Positions 11,798-25,679 of a stretch of 64,000 nt of DNA are shown piece by piece. Every line of letters starts with the position of its first letter. Within the stretch, counting starts at the first letter, position 1. The stretch comes from Phellopilus nigrolimitatus (taxonomy: Eukaryota; Basidiomycota; Agaricomycetes; Hymenochaetales; Hymenochaetaceae). Both the position numbers and the translations under genes were made by a program. The notes under the pieces are model-generated. The model was not told the origin of the DNA, did not search any database, and was given only the letters and a program-made list of their open reading frames with translations. The stretch is taken from assembly GCA_021029095.1 (NCBI GenBank), contig JAJOHG010000012.1, positions 496,001 to 560,000 on the forward strand, written 5' to 3'.

Positions 11798-12505
11798 TCA
11801 TAGTTGCCTGCTGTCGGGTTTCCTGGAAGTGACACATGGATCGCTTGTGCTTTTCACGATGTACTCAGCGAGAGAGATGACCTCTGCGGGAGGGGAAGTC
11901 TTCAAGGCAAGTGATGACGGATAAAAGGTATGTATTATGTTTGAAGAAGACATAAACCTACCAATGTTATCTCTGGGCCAAGAACGACGAATGCAGTCCT
12001 ATCAATGAAGCTTAAGTCAAGATCCTGGTGATGACCGCCCGGAGATCTCGAAGCCTTTAGCTTCATGTGTGCGCGAAGAAGATGTGCATTGAGAAAGAAA
12101 TACTGCTTGAAATCTGACACGCAAAGTAGGAAGACGTCGTCGAACAGAGTTGATTCCTTCCAAAGTTTTCGGTGAATTGTAATTGAGACTTTGTATTGAC
12201 AGTTACTGTACCTGACGCAGGTTCATCAATAGGCGTTGAAAATCCCTCTCCCCTTCGGCAGGGGAAAAGGTATCGACAAGGTAGCCAGCGCTAAGATAAA
12301 GAAGTATGTTCGGGTGAGTCACCGACGTCGCCAGATTTCATACTTACCGGACTCCCAGGGCCACTAGACAGAGACTCATGCTAAACTCTGCTCTCCTCAA
12401 TGAGAATTTTGGACCAACCAGTTGCTGAATCCCTGATCTTCCAGAAAGTCTGTTTACACGAAGGAAAAGACCATCGAGCTGTTCTCCTTCCAGACGTGTA
12501 GACAT
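11798..12505 (-). CDS. Small uncharacterised protein (177 aa)
   Basis: Exons complement(11798..11899, 11962..12156, 12212..12290, 12348..12505); three introns of 55-62 nt, all phases closing, total 534 nt. An in-frame stop lies just before the ATG, which fixes the start. The protein is compact and well mixed in composition, with segments RRAEFSMSLCLVALG, FDDVFLLCVSDFKQYFFLNAHLL and DLSFIDRTAFVVLGPEIT that look like a folded alpha/beta domain rather than chance sequence. I do not recognise the family. It is divergent from the Ypk1-like kinase across 362 bp. The gene structure is convincing; the function is unknown. Confidence 0.68.
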
Positions 12506-12867
12506 AGAAGGCCTCCTTCAGCCGAAACGAGTGCCGTGAAAGATCGTGGAGCTGACGCTAGAGGGATTCGGAGAAATGCCCCTGGTCTCGATGCTGAATT
12601 TCAGATAGCAAGTGCAACTCGATCTGAGAGAGTTCAGTCAAGCAGAACAAAATATTTTCTTTTCGACGGGGATTACAAGACCAAAATTAGTTGTAGTAGA
12701 GTCTAACCGAATACACGTCAAAACCTTGCCTATTTACCTTTTACGCCACGCGACTCGGTGGCAACACACGCACTTACATATTCTCATTTTCCCTGCTTTT
12801 TCCTCAACCGACAAGTAACGAGCCGGCCTCGCATACTGAATCCTACCCCCCTTTCTTTTCAACCACC
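12506..12867. promoter_or_regulatory. Divergent promoter: orphan gene / Ypk1-like kinase
   Basis: 362 bp between two divergent start codons. A pyrimidine-rich stretch (about 12780-12866) immediately precedes the kinase ATG in good context (ACCACCATG). Confidence 0.55.
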
Positions 12868-14971
<2,104 letters not shown>

Positions 14972-16933
14972 TCTGTCCGATGTCCTTCTCGTCGCTATCA
15001 CATTGCAAAATATACCCAAAGAAATGCAAGATTGTGTCACCCGTGACTAACTTGTTATGTTCCCTCCTTTTGTTTTACTGCTAACACTGGAATCCCTCGA
15101 TCGCAACTCATACAGATTGGATATAATTTGATTTCCTTCTGCTGTATTTTACATCGCACATACTTAGTGGCCCGTACCGGGATGTTCTTCGAAATGATGA
15201 CGCATTACTCATAAAGTGCGACAACACAGATTCTTGAGCCTCAACGTTTTGAATCATTCAGATCATCCATAACTCCTAAACGATAAAACAACGGAATTGG
15301 TACACTTAGGTTCTCCCATATGTTCATTGTGTAGAGTTATTAGTATTAGGTTCGGTCGCCAGGCTGACAGATTAAGTTCAGACACCGATTACTCATTATG
15401 ATCGACTGGACTGTTTAGGGTGCTTTCTGACTTCTTTTGGATAAGGGGTACCGCACCGCAGATCCTCGTGATCGCCACAGGCAGCGATTTAATGTAGTTG
15501 TGGAAGGTTCTGCGTGTAGACTGTATATATGCAGCTAGATTGTAGATACATATGGTTTACATGATCTTCCAAGCAGATCCTTGTGTCGCGGAGTGCACGT
15601 GTAGCTGATATTGAACATGCTCATTTGTATCTCAGAAAACATTCAAGACAGTTATCTTCGATTTCTGGACGATGTAGCTATTAATGTCTGGTATGGAAAC
15701 ATTTCAAATACTGCTCGAATAGTAACCGAGTCGTGACAAAAGGTCCCTGGAGTTCTGCTTTGATTCTGGTGTGATTGCAACTGTAGTAGTCGACTGCTTG
15801 TAGAAGTCTTGCGTGTTGTTACCGATGCCGAATATTTGCTACAGTCACTAACTTTCAATGGATTGAGTAGTGCTCTTGTCACGATTAGTCGCTGATGGAA
15901 ACGTAAAACTCTACAATCCATTAATTTGCCTCAAATGCAGAATAAAATGGGTGAGACATGTGAGGTCCGCATGAGGTAGTCATGCGAAATTTCGAGGCTT
16001 GAGATATTGTATATTTTCAGATACGAAAGGGCGCAGAATCTTTTACAAAGAGCTCGCAATGAGAACAGTCGCTGCGACAGCCCTGTGTCTATAGATGTAA
16101 GTACAACTTATCAACAGAAAGCCTTCTTCTGGAATCTGGATTGTAGAGCCTACCTGATCATCGCCTCAGCAAGAAAAAACAATAGGCAGGCAGTTAAGAT
16201 ATTAATGCCACTGTTATTTTTAGGACAGCTAGTGACGTTGTAGAGCATTTGGATTGTAATCATCCTCACAAAGCGTCCAGCAATTCGGAGCCTTAGAAAT
16301 GATTGGGAGACGTAGAGAGTTTTTAAGAAGAGATTGGCCAAATTGAGCGTATAGATATAGGTCTTCTATTCCTGCAAGTATTGAAACTAGACGTCCTAGA
16401 AATATAACGTGCGCCATTTTCCAAGATGCATGAACATAACACCCTCGTCCGAGAGGTATGCACACCGCCTGAATTCCCAATGCTTCTGTAACCATCTCGA
16501 GGATACGAAGCGCATCATTCACTATGTAATTTCCCGGAAGAACTTCCCTTCACGAAATGACTTCAGTTCCTCACCTCTTCACAAACCACGTAGAATACCT
16601 GTGATGCTTACCTGCTAAGACAATATTTCTGCCTTCCGCAGATCAAGACACCAAGCTGCAGTTTGTACACCGATATACCAGCAGAACTATATGGGCGTTT
16701 CCAGAAGTTAAGTCCCATAAGTCGGTAAGATATATTTGGGAAATAAATTGCAATTTGAGGGGAGAATAGCCGGCGAAGTGTTGAAAAGGGTCGATTACTT
16801 TTTGGCTGTTGATTCTTAGTACTAAAGTGGGACTACCGCCGGCAGAGTGGTATTTCCTTTTCTGGCTGCTCGACAGAACAGGCACGCATAGCGTGGTCGC
16901 TGTTTGCTTCGCACCACCATCTCCACCGCAAAA
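14972..16933. other. Large gene-free spacer
   Basis: Nearly 2 kb of AT-rich sequence between the kinase and the VAP gene. All open frames are short and lack protein-like composition; no terminal repeats, tRNA-like cloverleaf or transposon remnant was recognised. It could hold a non-coding RNA or decayed sequence, but nothing in it can be supported. Confidence 0.55.
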
Positions 16934-18168
16934 ATGTCGGTTTCTCTCAAACCAAGCTCTTCGCTAGCCTTCAACAGTGAGCTTGCCACAGTACCTGGTC
17001 CTTATGGGAAAAGACTGACAGGCCGTATCATGCAGGACCGTTGACACAACTCGTCAAACGTGTGCTTACTGTCACAAACAACAATGAACAACCTGTCGCG
17101 TTCAAGGTCAAGACCACCGCTCCGAAGGTCTCACTCGCTGTCAACTATCCTCTACCACATGGCTCTGACGCTTCTGCGAAATGTTCTACAGCTGTACTGT
17201 GTACGACCGAACTCAGGGAGGATAGAACCTGGCGGCAGCGTCGATGTGCAAGGTACGCCATCGCGTTTTCCTCGTGGCGTATACGCAGTCTGATGCCCTT
17301 TGCTGCGCATCCAGTACTTCTTCAGGCGATGAAAGAGGAGCCCCCCGCGAACGCAAAATGCAAAGACAAGTTTCTTGTCCAAAGCACAATCATCACCGCA
17401 GAGAAGGAGGCTATGCCGTCACACGATCTCGTATGTTTGGTTCTTCGACACATGTTACTTGCGATTTGATAGTTGTCGTTTGATTTGAAGTGGAATAACG
17501 AGGAATCAGAGGTACACCAGCAGAAGGTTAAAGTCGTGTATCTGCCGCCGGTGGGACAGGAGCTTCCTGAGGAGGATGAGAACCCTAGCTCATTTATTGA
17601 CAACTCGGTGAGTTGGATTCGTATCTTCCACCGCTAGCACATGTAGCTTAACTGCGGCTAGGCTCGCTTTGAGTCCACCCACCGAGAGTCCACAAACGGT
17701 CACGCCGGATTTGGCTTTCCTCCGGAACAGCAAGCACCACTCGAGCGCGCCTTTTCCCCTGCCGTTGGCGACTATGGGGACCCAGAGGGGCGGGTCGAAC
17801 ATGTACCCGTGTCCATGGCAGTCCCTCCTCCAGTTACGGTGGACGTGCGGCCTTCGCCGTCCATTACCCAGAAGCCCTTAGCACCTGTTGACGAAGAGCT
17901 TCGCGCACAGCTCGCAGCTGCACAAGCGGAGATCTCACGACTGCGCGCACTCCTCGAGTCTGTACCCGAACCCTCCGCTTCCGCTGAGGAAGGCATCCGC
18001 CGCCGGGGTGGGGTGCTGTCTGACACTGCGACGGCGCGGTCGGATAGCGGCGAGACGGACTCGGGCACGTACATAGAAAGTGTGTCTGTGCAGACGGAAG
18101 GCGTGCCGCCACAGATTGTGTTCGGAATTTCGCTGGCTGTGTTCATGTTGACGTATCTTTTCTTCTGA
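16934..18168 (+). CDS. SCS2: VAP-family ER membrane tether (MSP domain, Scs2-like)
   Basis: Exons 16934..16976, 17036..17127, 17192..17252, 17315..17430, 17491..17607, 17662..18168; 311 aa, phases close. The N-terminal ~125 residues are a major-sperm-protein fold (PLTQLVKRVLTVTNNNEQPVAFKVKTTAP, YCVRPNSGRIEPGGSVDV, CKDKFLVQS), the surface that binds FFAT motifs. A linker and a coiled-coil stretch (DEELRAQLAAAQAEISRLRALLES) follow. The C-terminal ~18 hydrophobic residues (IVFGISLAVFMLTYLFF) form a tail anchor for the ER. These proteins hold ER-plasma membrane and ER-organelle contact sites and recruit lipid-transfer proteins. Confidence 0.95.
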
Positions 18169-18816
18169 AGGTTTATGTTCTCGACGCGGTGATTCCTTGA
18201 GAACATCTGTTTTTTCCCCTCCTATTCATTGTCTTCCCTTCTATTTATGAAATCTCTGGTCCCGTAGCTCCCAGACCAAACGTTACCGTTTCCAGACATG
18301 ACCCGGCAATATCCCGCACCAACTTCTCTTCTCCACACTATTATTGCTCTGGATTCATTGCTTACTTTCATGTCACTTTTTTTTTTTCTTTATATACGCC
18401 TTTGTTCAGTCTTTTGGCATCCGGTGGGGTCGTGCGTACAGTTATGGCGTCTTTTTATTCTTCCATATCCCATATGCAGTCATAGGAATTATAGGTCGCA
18501 TGTCAGACATGATGAGCGTGGAAACGCAAAAGCACTATGCGGAGATGCCGGATAAGAAGTCATTCAATGCGTTTCCCATGAGTCTATGGGTAAGCTCTGT
18601 CGGATGTCCTGAGTCTGGGAACGCGTTAGCGATTATTTGTTTGAAATCCGAGTAAAGATTGTCGCACTAAACCAAAAGAAACCAGTTTCGTCGCACTCGC
18701 AGAACCTGTGGTAAAAATTATCTTGATTAGCCTCGAAGCACGCTTTCGGTTTCTTTTCTTTTCCTTTAAGATTGAAATGAAAATGATAATAACAAGGCTA
18801 AACAGTTACCACGCCT
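18169..18816. other. Intergenic, convergent 3' ends
   Basis: Spacer between VAP and the GDSL gene with a T11 tract near 18380. An ATG-initiated frame (18298..18555) and an overlapping hydrophobic frame exist, but no splice joins them; see rejected items. Confidence 0.5.
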
Positions 18817-20208
18817 TCACCGCGCGAGACGCCAAGGCTTGTCATCCGAAGTTAGATGCACAAGGCTTCCGCATGCCATTGCCACCAGATGTCTGGCCGA
18901 ATTTGAAAAACACTTACCCAGTGATGTTCGTGAAACCAAGCGCTGCCGCGTTGTCGAGTGCATAGTTGAACCAACCGTGCGCGTCAAATACGAGCACAGA
19001 CGTATCGGTGTGACTGTTCGCAAACGCCTGCACGTACTGCACCAAAAGTGCGTTGTACTCCTCAACATGTGCTTGGAGCGTCGGTGCGCTGGCCGAGCCG
19101 AGACTCGAGGGTGTGCGCTCCGTAGGCGGGATGGTGAGGAACAAATGCGCGCCGCGGAGGCCGGTAGTATAGGCGAGTTCCTGAATGAAACTCTCAATAA
19201 CGAGGCTGGAACAAATATAGTCTGGTACAGATGATGCTTACGACAGCGGAGAAGAGCGAGTTAATTTCCCTCTCGAAGAACTCGCGAAAATCTATTATCT
19301 GGAGAGACGCAATGCTAAATTGCATAGCGAGTTAAAAGCTTGATCCTCTTACTGTCGCGTTATTTAGGGAGTCGCCGGTGTCGTTGATTCCTGTCCACCA
19401 CGCGGTAAGAGTCCTCGCGGATGGATGCGGCAAGAAGTCGGATGCATAAGTAGCCCACTGTTTAACCTGGTCGACCAAGGGCACGGTAAATGGGTGGTGC
19501 AGCGGAAGACTACGAACCAACCGAGTTTCGATTAACGGAAGTGCTCAAAGCTGAACCTGCGAAACTGCGTCCACACTTGTGAGATATCTTGAATCTATAC
19601 GCACAGGTTTCCATCGACATCCGCACCTGCGAATGCGAAATCCCAGAGCTGACGAGGAGAACAGTCCAGCGGCCGGCCACTGAAGCACTTTGTGAGGAAC
19701 TCGAGCTAATCAATCCGCCTGGTTAACATTGTACAGAAGAAATAGACCATCTATCAGATGAAACTCGCCCAATTGGCTCCATTGGAGCTTGTCTTTCGTT
19801 TTTCAAGGGTCATCGAGCGAAACAGGTGAAAAGCTTGTGCACACATTTCTGAAGATAATTTCATCGCTCAAAAGCTCTTTTTTCGTAAAGCTGATGTTTT
19901 GGAAGTCGCCAATAAAGCTTCAATTTGCTATTAATGATCTCCACCAGAGTCGGGGAAATGGATTACAAGGCAGCGGACCTGAAATTCCCAAGTCCTCGCG
20001 TGCCTTGGACGAAGGAGTAGGAGTCTCCAAAAGCATATACGTAGTTGGTTTTGTCCCAGCTGAAGCTCGAATCTGAATTTGAGATGACGCTGCCAAAAGT
20101 TGAGGATCCCATGCTGAGACTAGTGGTAGGCAATTCCAGAGCAAGAGCCAAGGATGAGACGATCGCTGAAAGCACGCAGAGAGAATAAGCGTGAACGAAG
20201 GTGGCCAT
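18817..20208 (-). CDS. Secreted SGNH/GDSL esterase (CE16-like)
   Basis: Proposed exons complement(18817..18865, 18918..19180, 19242..19298, 19353..19509, 19605..19705, 19769..19792, 19845..19917, 19979..20208); 317 aa, phases close. The first ATG (20208) opens a clear signal peptide. Block I is present as YAFGDSYSF with the nucleophile Ser; WWTGINDTGDS matches block III (the usual GxND region). The rest follows fungal carbohydrate-esterase-16-type proteins (PTERTPSSLG, VFDAHGWFNYALDN), which remove acetyl groups from plant-cell-wall sugars. Exon 3/4 junction needs a GC-AG intron. The final exon is the weakest part: it carries a His in LVHLTSDD, but the usual Asp three residues before the catalytic His is not visible, so either the end is mis-spliced or the gene is decaying. 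Confidence 0.78.
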
Positions 20209-20621
20209 CGATGAAGGCACTCTGAGCAGGGACACAGCATTCCATTGCGTTTCTCAAGTTTTATAGTCTGGACGCAATATTAAAATAACTGTCGAGTCTT
20301 GCAAGGTTCTGAAGCGGTCATATGATCACCAGCTGCGGCTGAAACGATCCGGCGGACCGTCATTGACAAGATGTCCTGGGCCACTGATAGCAAAGCATTT
20401 AAAAGGATAACTGTTTGTATGCGAGGGGACCAGAATCAGAGCGAGATGAAGGGTACATTTCCAAAGAGCAGCGTCGATCATGAATTGCCTTATTCGTTAC
20501 GTAATCCGGTTGTTCCCGAAAACTGTACAGTATTGACTTTCCAAATACGCACAAACACAAGAATTATTGAGTAGTGCTGCAGTACGTCGGGACTGTGATT
20601 AGCAACTTCAAGGCCTCAAAA
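20209..20621. promoter_or_regulatory. Divergent promoter region: GDSL esterase / RPL17
   Basis: 413 bp between divergent starts. It should hold the strong constitutive promoter of the ribosomal-protein gene; no specific element was identified. Confidence 0.5.
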
Positions 20622-21384
20622 ATGGGTAAGTTATGCTGTTGTGTTACTCGGCCTGCTTTCATGAACTCACATTCGAGCAGTTCGCTACGCTTCCGCCGCG
20701 CTCGCGACCAATCCCGAAAAGAGTGCGTTGAAATCCTTGTAGAAATGGTCAAGACGAGCCTGTGCTAACTATGACTTGTTACAACGTCTCATTCAGCTTC
20801 CCGCGCACGCGGAGAATACCTCCGTACGCACTTCAAGAACATGCGCGAGGTCGCGGCGGCTCTTAGTGGTATGAAGCTCCAAAAGGCCTACACATACCTT
20901 GGGGATGTGGTCGAACACAAGCAGATCATCCCCTTCCGTCGGTTTGCTGGTGGTATCGGTCGTGCGAGCCAGGCGAAGCAGTTCAAGACGACTAAGGGTG
21001 TGTAACCGCTCCAACCTTTAGTTCGCGTTCGCTTGAAAACATGTGAATGAAGGTCGTTGGCCCGAAAAGTCAGTCCGCTTTATCCAGCGCCTCCTCAAGA
21101 ACGCCGAGTCAAATGCGGACGCCAAGTCGCTTGCACTCGAGGATCTTTTCATAAAAGACATCGTCGTACAGCAGGCGCCCAAGACCCGCCGCCGCACTTA
21201 CCGTGCGCATGGTCGCATTAACCCCTACCAGGGTCACCCATGCCACATCGAGATCATCCTCGGCGCGACTGACGAGGAGGTTGAACGCGCGAAGGACAAG
21301 GATGCCCTTTCGAAAAGCACTTTGTCTGGCCTCAACAGACGACAGGTAGCGAGGAAGAGGATTGAGGCGTCCCGCAGCTCGTGA
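20622..21384 (+). CDS. RPL17: 60S ribosomal protein L17 (uL22)
   Basis: Exons 20622..20625, 20681..20722, 20797..20997, 21053..21384; 192 aa, phases close. The first coding exon is only ATGG; splicing gives [15 protein letters not shown], matching the conserved uL22 start. The body shows [51 protein letters not shown] and [20 protein letters not shown], the last being the beta-hairpin that lines the nascent-peptide exit tunnel. A tiny first exon carrying only the start codon is typical of ribosomal-protein genes in basidiomycetes. Confidence 0.97.
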
Positions 21385-22358
21385 GCGCTGGTGTATGAAG
21401 GATGTGTTGTATGTTTTTGAGGGTGTGCGGGCGAATGGTGTTGGAAGAGTTCCATGCGTATGTCCCGTATCCCATATCCTGTTCCATGCTCCTATGGCAT
21501 ACTTGACCCTATCTATGCCCCCCTTTCTCTTCCTTAATTGATTGGTGCTCTTTCGAAAAGACGGGCCATACGAAATGGCTGCTAACCGATACAAGGGTCA
21601 AGGAGCAACGAAAAGATACCCGTAATCTCGATTACAGAGCCTTTATTACGGTTTAGGGTGTGGTTAGTCTCTCTGAGTGTGGTCCGTGGACTACTATCAA
21701 ACTTTGGTCGTGGCAAGGAATTTCGGGCAAGTACGTGTCATGCTTGTACAAAGCCTGTACGAAGCTCGTCTTCCATGTCTTCATTTTATGTCATCGCTTT
21801 CCACTTGTATGAAATATCCAGTCTGACTATGGCTGATCACTATCTCGTGCGTTGTTCACATATTTGTAGTGAGATGACGATTATCAAATGACAACTATGT
21901 ACGAAGGCGAGATGTTATTACTGAGGAAAACAAGTGTACATTCGAGTCGAAGACAGAATGAAACATTGGTGTATGGCGAACGGCAGACACTACACTTGGG
22001 TTTCGTAACCGACGTTGACGCCGCTTCTTTCTAAAACGCGTTTTGAACAGCGTAAAGGTGCCAAATTTTGCCGCTGAATCATCAGGAGTTGCAGAGCTCT
22101 TGCTAAAAGCCAAATGGAGAGTTGGATGATGAAGTTTGCCACTTGACGGACTGAAGGCTGTGATGATATTGCAAGAAGCGCTATTGTGGTCGGATCCGGG
22201 CAGAACTCAAGGATTCCATACCGACTCAACATTCTTGATCAGATGTGGCTTCGGAGTTCGTCCATAGAAAATGACACCTTAGGATTTCTGGAGAATTTCC
22301 AGCAGGCCATATGTAGATGTGGAAATAGCATGCATTGTCTCTATGAAAATGACGAGCT
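21385..22358. other. Gene-free spacer, convergent 3' ends
   Basis: 974 bp between the 3' ends of RPL17 and NDUFS4. AT-rich beyond about 21.6 kb; no ORF with protein-like composition, no RNA gene and no repeat recognised. Confidence 0.55.
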
Positions 22359-23158
22359 TTACTTCGTCTTACAGATCCTCAACTTGTTGGGATTGTAGAG
22401 GTAGTTCTCCGAGTAATTTTTCGGAGGTATTTTCTTGACTATGTCGGGTTGTCTGAGAGAAAAGGTGGTTCCATCCGAATTAGATGAAACGACGATATGG
22501 CGCACGAATGATAGTACTCACACATAGTAATCCCATCCTGTATGCGCAAAGGCATAGCGTTGATAATGTAAGTCCAACGCAGGTCTTCGAGCGTGTTCTG
22601 AACAACGCACCTTGCTTTTCAGCGAAATGGATGGCATCCTCTTTCGAGCGGAAGGACATTCGCGTGCCCTGCATGTAGTCCGCACTTTAAACACGTTGAT
22701 ACAAGCACAACTTGATCAGCAAGCATTCTGACCATATAATAGTCAAGAAAGTGCTCACGAAGCCGCCCATCCCATGAGAGGGTTCTCCCAGCGCCCGCCT
22801 CCCTGCAGGATGTCAAAGTCGATCCTCCACTTCTCGCCCTTCGCACCTCCGCTTTGCATAGTGTTTCGAGTCGGCTTGAACACACGCACAGTTCTGTGAC
22901 GCAGCTCGCCTGTTATTGATATCAAGCGCTCCTCAGCATTGTTCAATCAGATGATGAAGATGAAGACGAACCAGGTGCACCGCTGATGACGTCCGCGGTG
23001 ACCGCCTCTTTAGGCGGGACCGTCGTTGTGATCTCGGATGCCTGAGTCTCAGTTTGAGTCTTAGTAACATCAGTGCTCGCTGAACGAGCGATAATAGAAG
23101 CGGAGGGCGCAGCGCTACGACCAGCAACGCCTCGCTGGACTGCACGGAGTAAAGACAT
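22359..23158 (-). CDS. NDUFS4: NADH:ubiquinone oxidoreductase (complex I) 18/21-kDa accessory subunit, NDUFS4
   Basis: Exons complement(22359..22452, 22522..22537, 22611..22684, 22759..22909, 22972..23158); 173 aa, phases close. The N-terminal ~60 residues are Ala/Arg/Ser-rich and acid-poor, a mitochondrial presequence. The mature part contains the family blocks [62 protein letters not shown] and KKIPPKNYSENY. The subunit stabilises the N-module of respiratory complex I in the inner mitochondrial membrane. Exon 4 is a 16-nt microexon. It is divergent from the LRR/F-box-like gene. Confidence 0.96.
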
Positions 23159-23503
23159 GGTTGTTGGAGAAAGAGTCCGTCGTCACTGCTGCATGCGGCG
23201 CCCAATCTCAACTTGGTAATTACATTTTGCCGAAGTCATTCACAATTTCACGCTCGTTCTCTTCCAACAGGCCCAATGCTCGACGACGACGACGACGACG
23301 ACGTACACAAGCTTAAGCGTCTCTAGGTCAGGAAACAAACGGAAAAATATTTTAAATAATATATCGCCGCTCTTTCGTCGTTCATTACCTCACGCACACT
23401 CTTTTTACACAAGGTGTGCCTTCGTGTTCCCTCGTGTCCGAATAACACGATGAGCTGAAAACGGCTTACAGGTTTATTTCGCCTTTTTTCTGTCCTGATT
23501 GCC
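23159..23503. promoter_or_regulatory. Divergent promoter: NDUFS4 / LRR protein
   Basis: 345 bp between divergent start codons, containing a CGA trinucleotide microsatellite in the middle. Confidence 0.55.
23281..23303. repeat. (CGA)n microsatellite
   Basis: Seven CGA units plus a partial unit inside the divergent promoter between NDUFS4 and the LRR-type gene. Length polymorphism is likely between strains. Confidence 0.9.
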
Positions 23504-25679
23504 ATGTCAAGTAGGCCCAAGCATATGCGGCGTTTGTCGCTCTTCGGCTTAGGCGCTCCTCGGTCGGTAGCCCCTGACGAGCTAACACCCCGACCAATTA
23601 TGAACGCATCGTCTGTCGCGCTCTCGCAGGAACCATCTGACGATCGAGATATATCAAGGAAAGCTCAAGAGAACAACCATCCCACGGCGACTAGGAAGTT
23701 GTCAAAAAAGAGAAAGTCGAAACCATTGCCCCATCCCCCTACGCCTCTTCCAATCGAGACCAGTCTCGCGTCCTTCTCAAGTTCGAGCGCCCATCTTTCT
23801 GAGGTCAGGCATGACTCTCATAAGCCTCCGCCTCTGCGAGAGAAAAAGTCTCTTAAACTTCACATGGCCCTCTCGTCAATTTTTGTGCCCAAGACATCAC
23901 GAAAGAAGGTTGCTGGCTTCCTGGACGGACTTGACGGGATATCGGGCGGGAAGGCGACTGGTAATCGGGACGATGACGAAGAGAAGACTCAAAGCTACAT
24001 TTCCCGCTCGCCATCGCCCCTTTCACCAGAGATTAGACCGCCCTCTGGACTTGGGCAGATTGCGAGCTCGCTCGATCTTTCTACCTATGCACAGGAAGAC
24101 CGGGACGGGTCTTATTTACCCTCCGTGTCAAGATCTACATCGCGTACACCCTCTGTCTCCATTCCTCCTTCATACAGCGCCACACCAAGCACAAGTCCGG
24201 CGCATGTCCCAATGAAAATGTCGGAATCGTGCGATAGCGCCGGGGACCTGTCTTACAACCCGGGAACAGGCACCGCGCCATCGCAATCGCTTATCGACGT
24301 TTTGCAGCTTTGTGTGCACTGTTACTCATTCGCGAGCCTTTCTTGTCTAGCGCGCACCAATCGTGCGTTTTTAAAGTTTGCTCGGTCAGCGCTATACGCC
24401 AATATCAACTCGGATGACCTACCGGATGACGAGACGCGGAGACGAAGGATTCTTGAAACGCTGGTCAATAATCAGGAGGTAGCGGAATGCGTAAAGAGCA
24501 TGCGTTGGATTTGTCGAAACGATCCGAGCTCTTCTTCGTCGCCTTCTTCTATTTCTTCGAGGCATAGCATTCCTAGACGAGCACCAAATGTCTCGATCTC
24601 ATCTTCTCCCGAAGAGTATATTCTTCCGCGCGTTTTTTCCCTAATTCCTAACCTTACCTCTTTGACTCTCGTGCATCCTCATTCATCACTACTGCAGTCC
24701 TTCCTTCCTGTCCGCCCTACTCGTAGTTCTCCAGCACCACCTTCGCCCCTCGCACTTTCTTCTCTCACTTCTCTCACTCTTTCTGGGCGCACGACGCTCT
24801 CCACCGCATTCAGTGCTGTGCTCCTTCGCTTTCTTGAGCTTCATCCGAATATTCGGGAACTCAATCTCCCGGATGTCTTCTGTCTGCCTATGTCCTCATC
24901 TCCGCGCACCGGCTCGTCCCCCTCTTCACCCTCCTCACCAACTGACAGTATCCCTCCCGTTCCGCCCTTGCCGTCTTCATTTACATTTCTGAAAGACAAG
25001 GAAGCCCCAGCGACGATCTTGCCAAATCTCTCGCGTTTGACAGCGCCCCTGACACTCGCAACGCAGCTCGTGCCCGGGAGACCCGTGCGTGCGGTTGACA
25101 TCGAGCTCGCGACAAGCCTTTACGAGGGCTTGCGCCCTGCGGAGGTTGCTCGCGCGTTCGCAGCCACAGTTCACACGGACGGTTTGGATTGGCAGGCTGT
25201 ACGGGAGACGCAGCAAGCAGGCGGTGCGAGTGGAACAGGTGTGAATGGCATGCCTCTCCGAGAGTTACGCATCCGTTGCACGGCAAAAGTCGATGGGCGC
25301 ACGATTGGCCGCCTGCTAAATGCGCTTGGAGCAGAGCTGGGCGCTGGTTTAGAAGTGCTTGCTATCGGGTGGAGTGGGCTGGACAAGGTACGTCGCTTCT
25401 CTTGAATTTAATATGTTAACATCAACTGATGAAATTCGTTTACAGGACCTTCACACGCAACTCACGCCCGCGCTAGCGCGCTTTCAGATGCTGCGCAGAC
25501 TCGAGCTGTTTTCGACGAATAGTGAATCGCGAATCGCGTTGCGCGCGTACGGGGAGTCACTCGCGGATCTGCAGGCGGGCCTTGCGCTCGAACAGCGGCT
25601 CGTCGCCCAGTGGGCGCGTGTGTGCCCGCAACTGGCGTACATGGAGTTCACATCTGAGCGCGTCTGGAAAACGAACTAG
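23504..25679 (+). CDS. LRR/F-box-like protein with long disordered N-terminus
   Basis: Exons 23504..25387 and 25446..25679; 705 aa, phase closes. Residues 1-255 are basic, Ser/Pro-rich and disordered. An F-box-like helical segment at ~260-300 (LIDVLQLCVHCYSFASLSCLARTN and following) is followed by leucine-rich repeat-like strands (LIPNLTSLTLVHP, LSSLTSLTLSG, LHPNIRELNLPD, PLRELRIRC, LARFQMLRRLELFS). The layout resembles the large family of mushroom F-box/LRR substrate receptors for SCF ubiquitin ligases, but the F-box is weak, so SCF membership is an inference. Confidence 0.82.

Noticed and set aside
11444..11803. 119-codon open frame on the plus strand
   Set aside because: Composition is not protein-like and it overlaps the last exon of the better supported minus-strand gene.
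15652..15921. 89-codon frame on the minus strand in the 2-kb spacer
   Set aside because: No motif, no codon bias like the neighbours and no splice partners.
18298..18655. Two overlapping frames downstream of VAP, one hydrophobic (ending ...KHYAEMPDKKSFNAFPMSLW)
   Set aside because: The plausible frame has no usable ATG, and no intron joins the ATG-bearing frame to it in phase. Likely 3' UTR or spacer.
20209..20240. Possible longer start for the GDSL esterase (GTG or another frame upstream)
   Set aside because: Non-ATG start in a eukaryote; ATG at 20208 gives a clean signal peptide.
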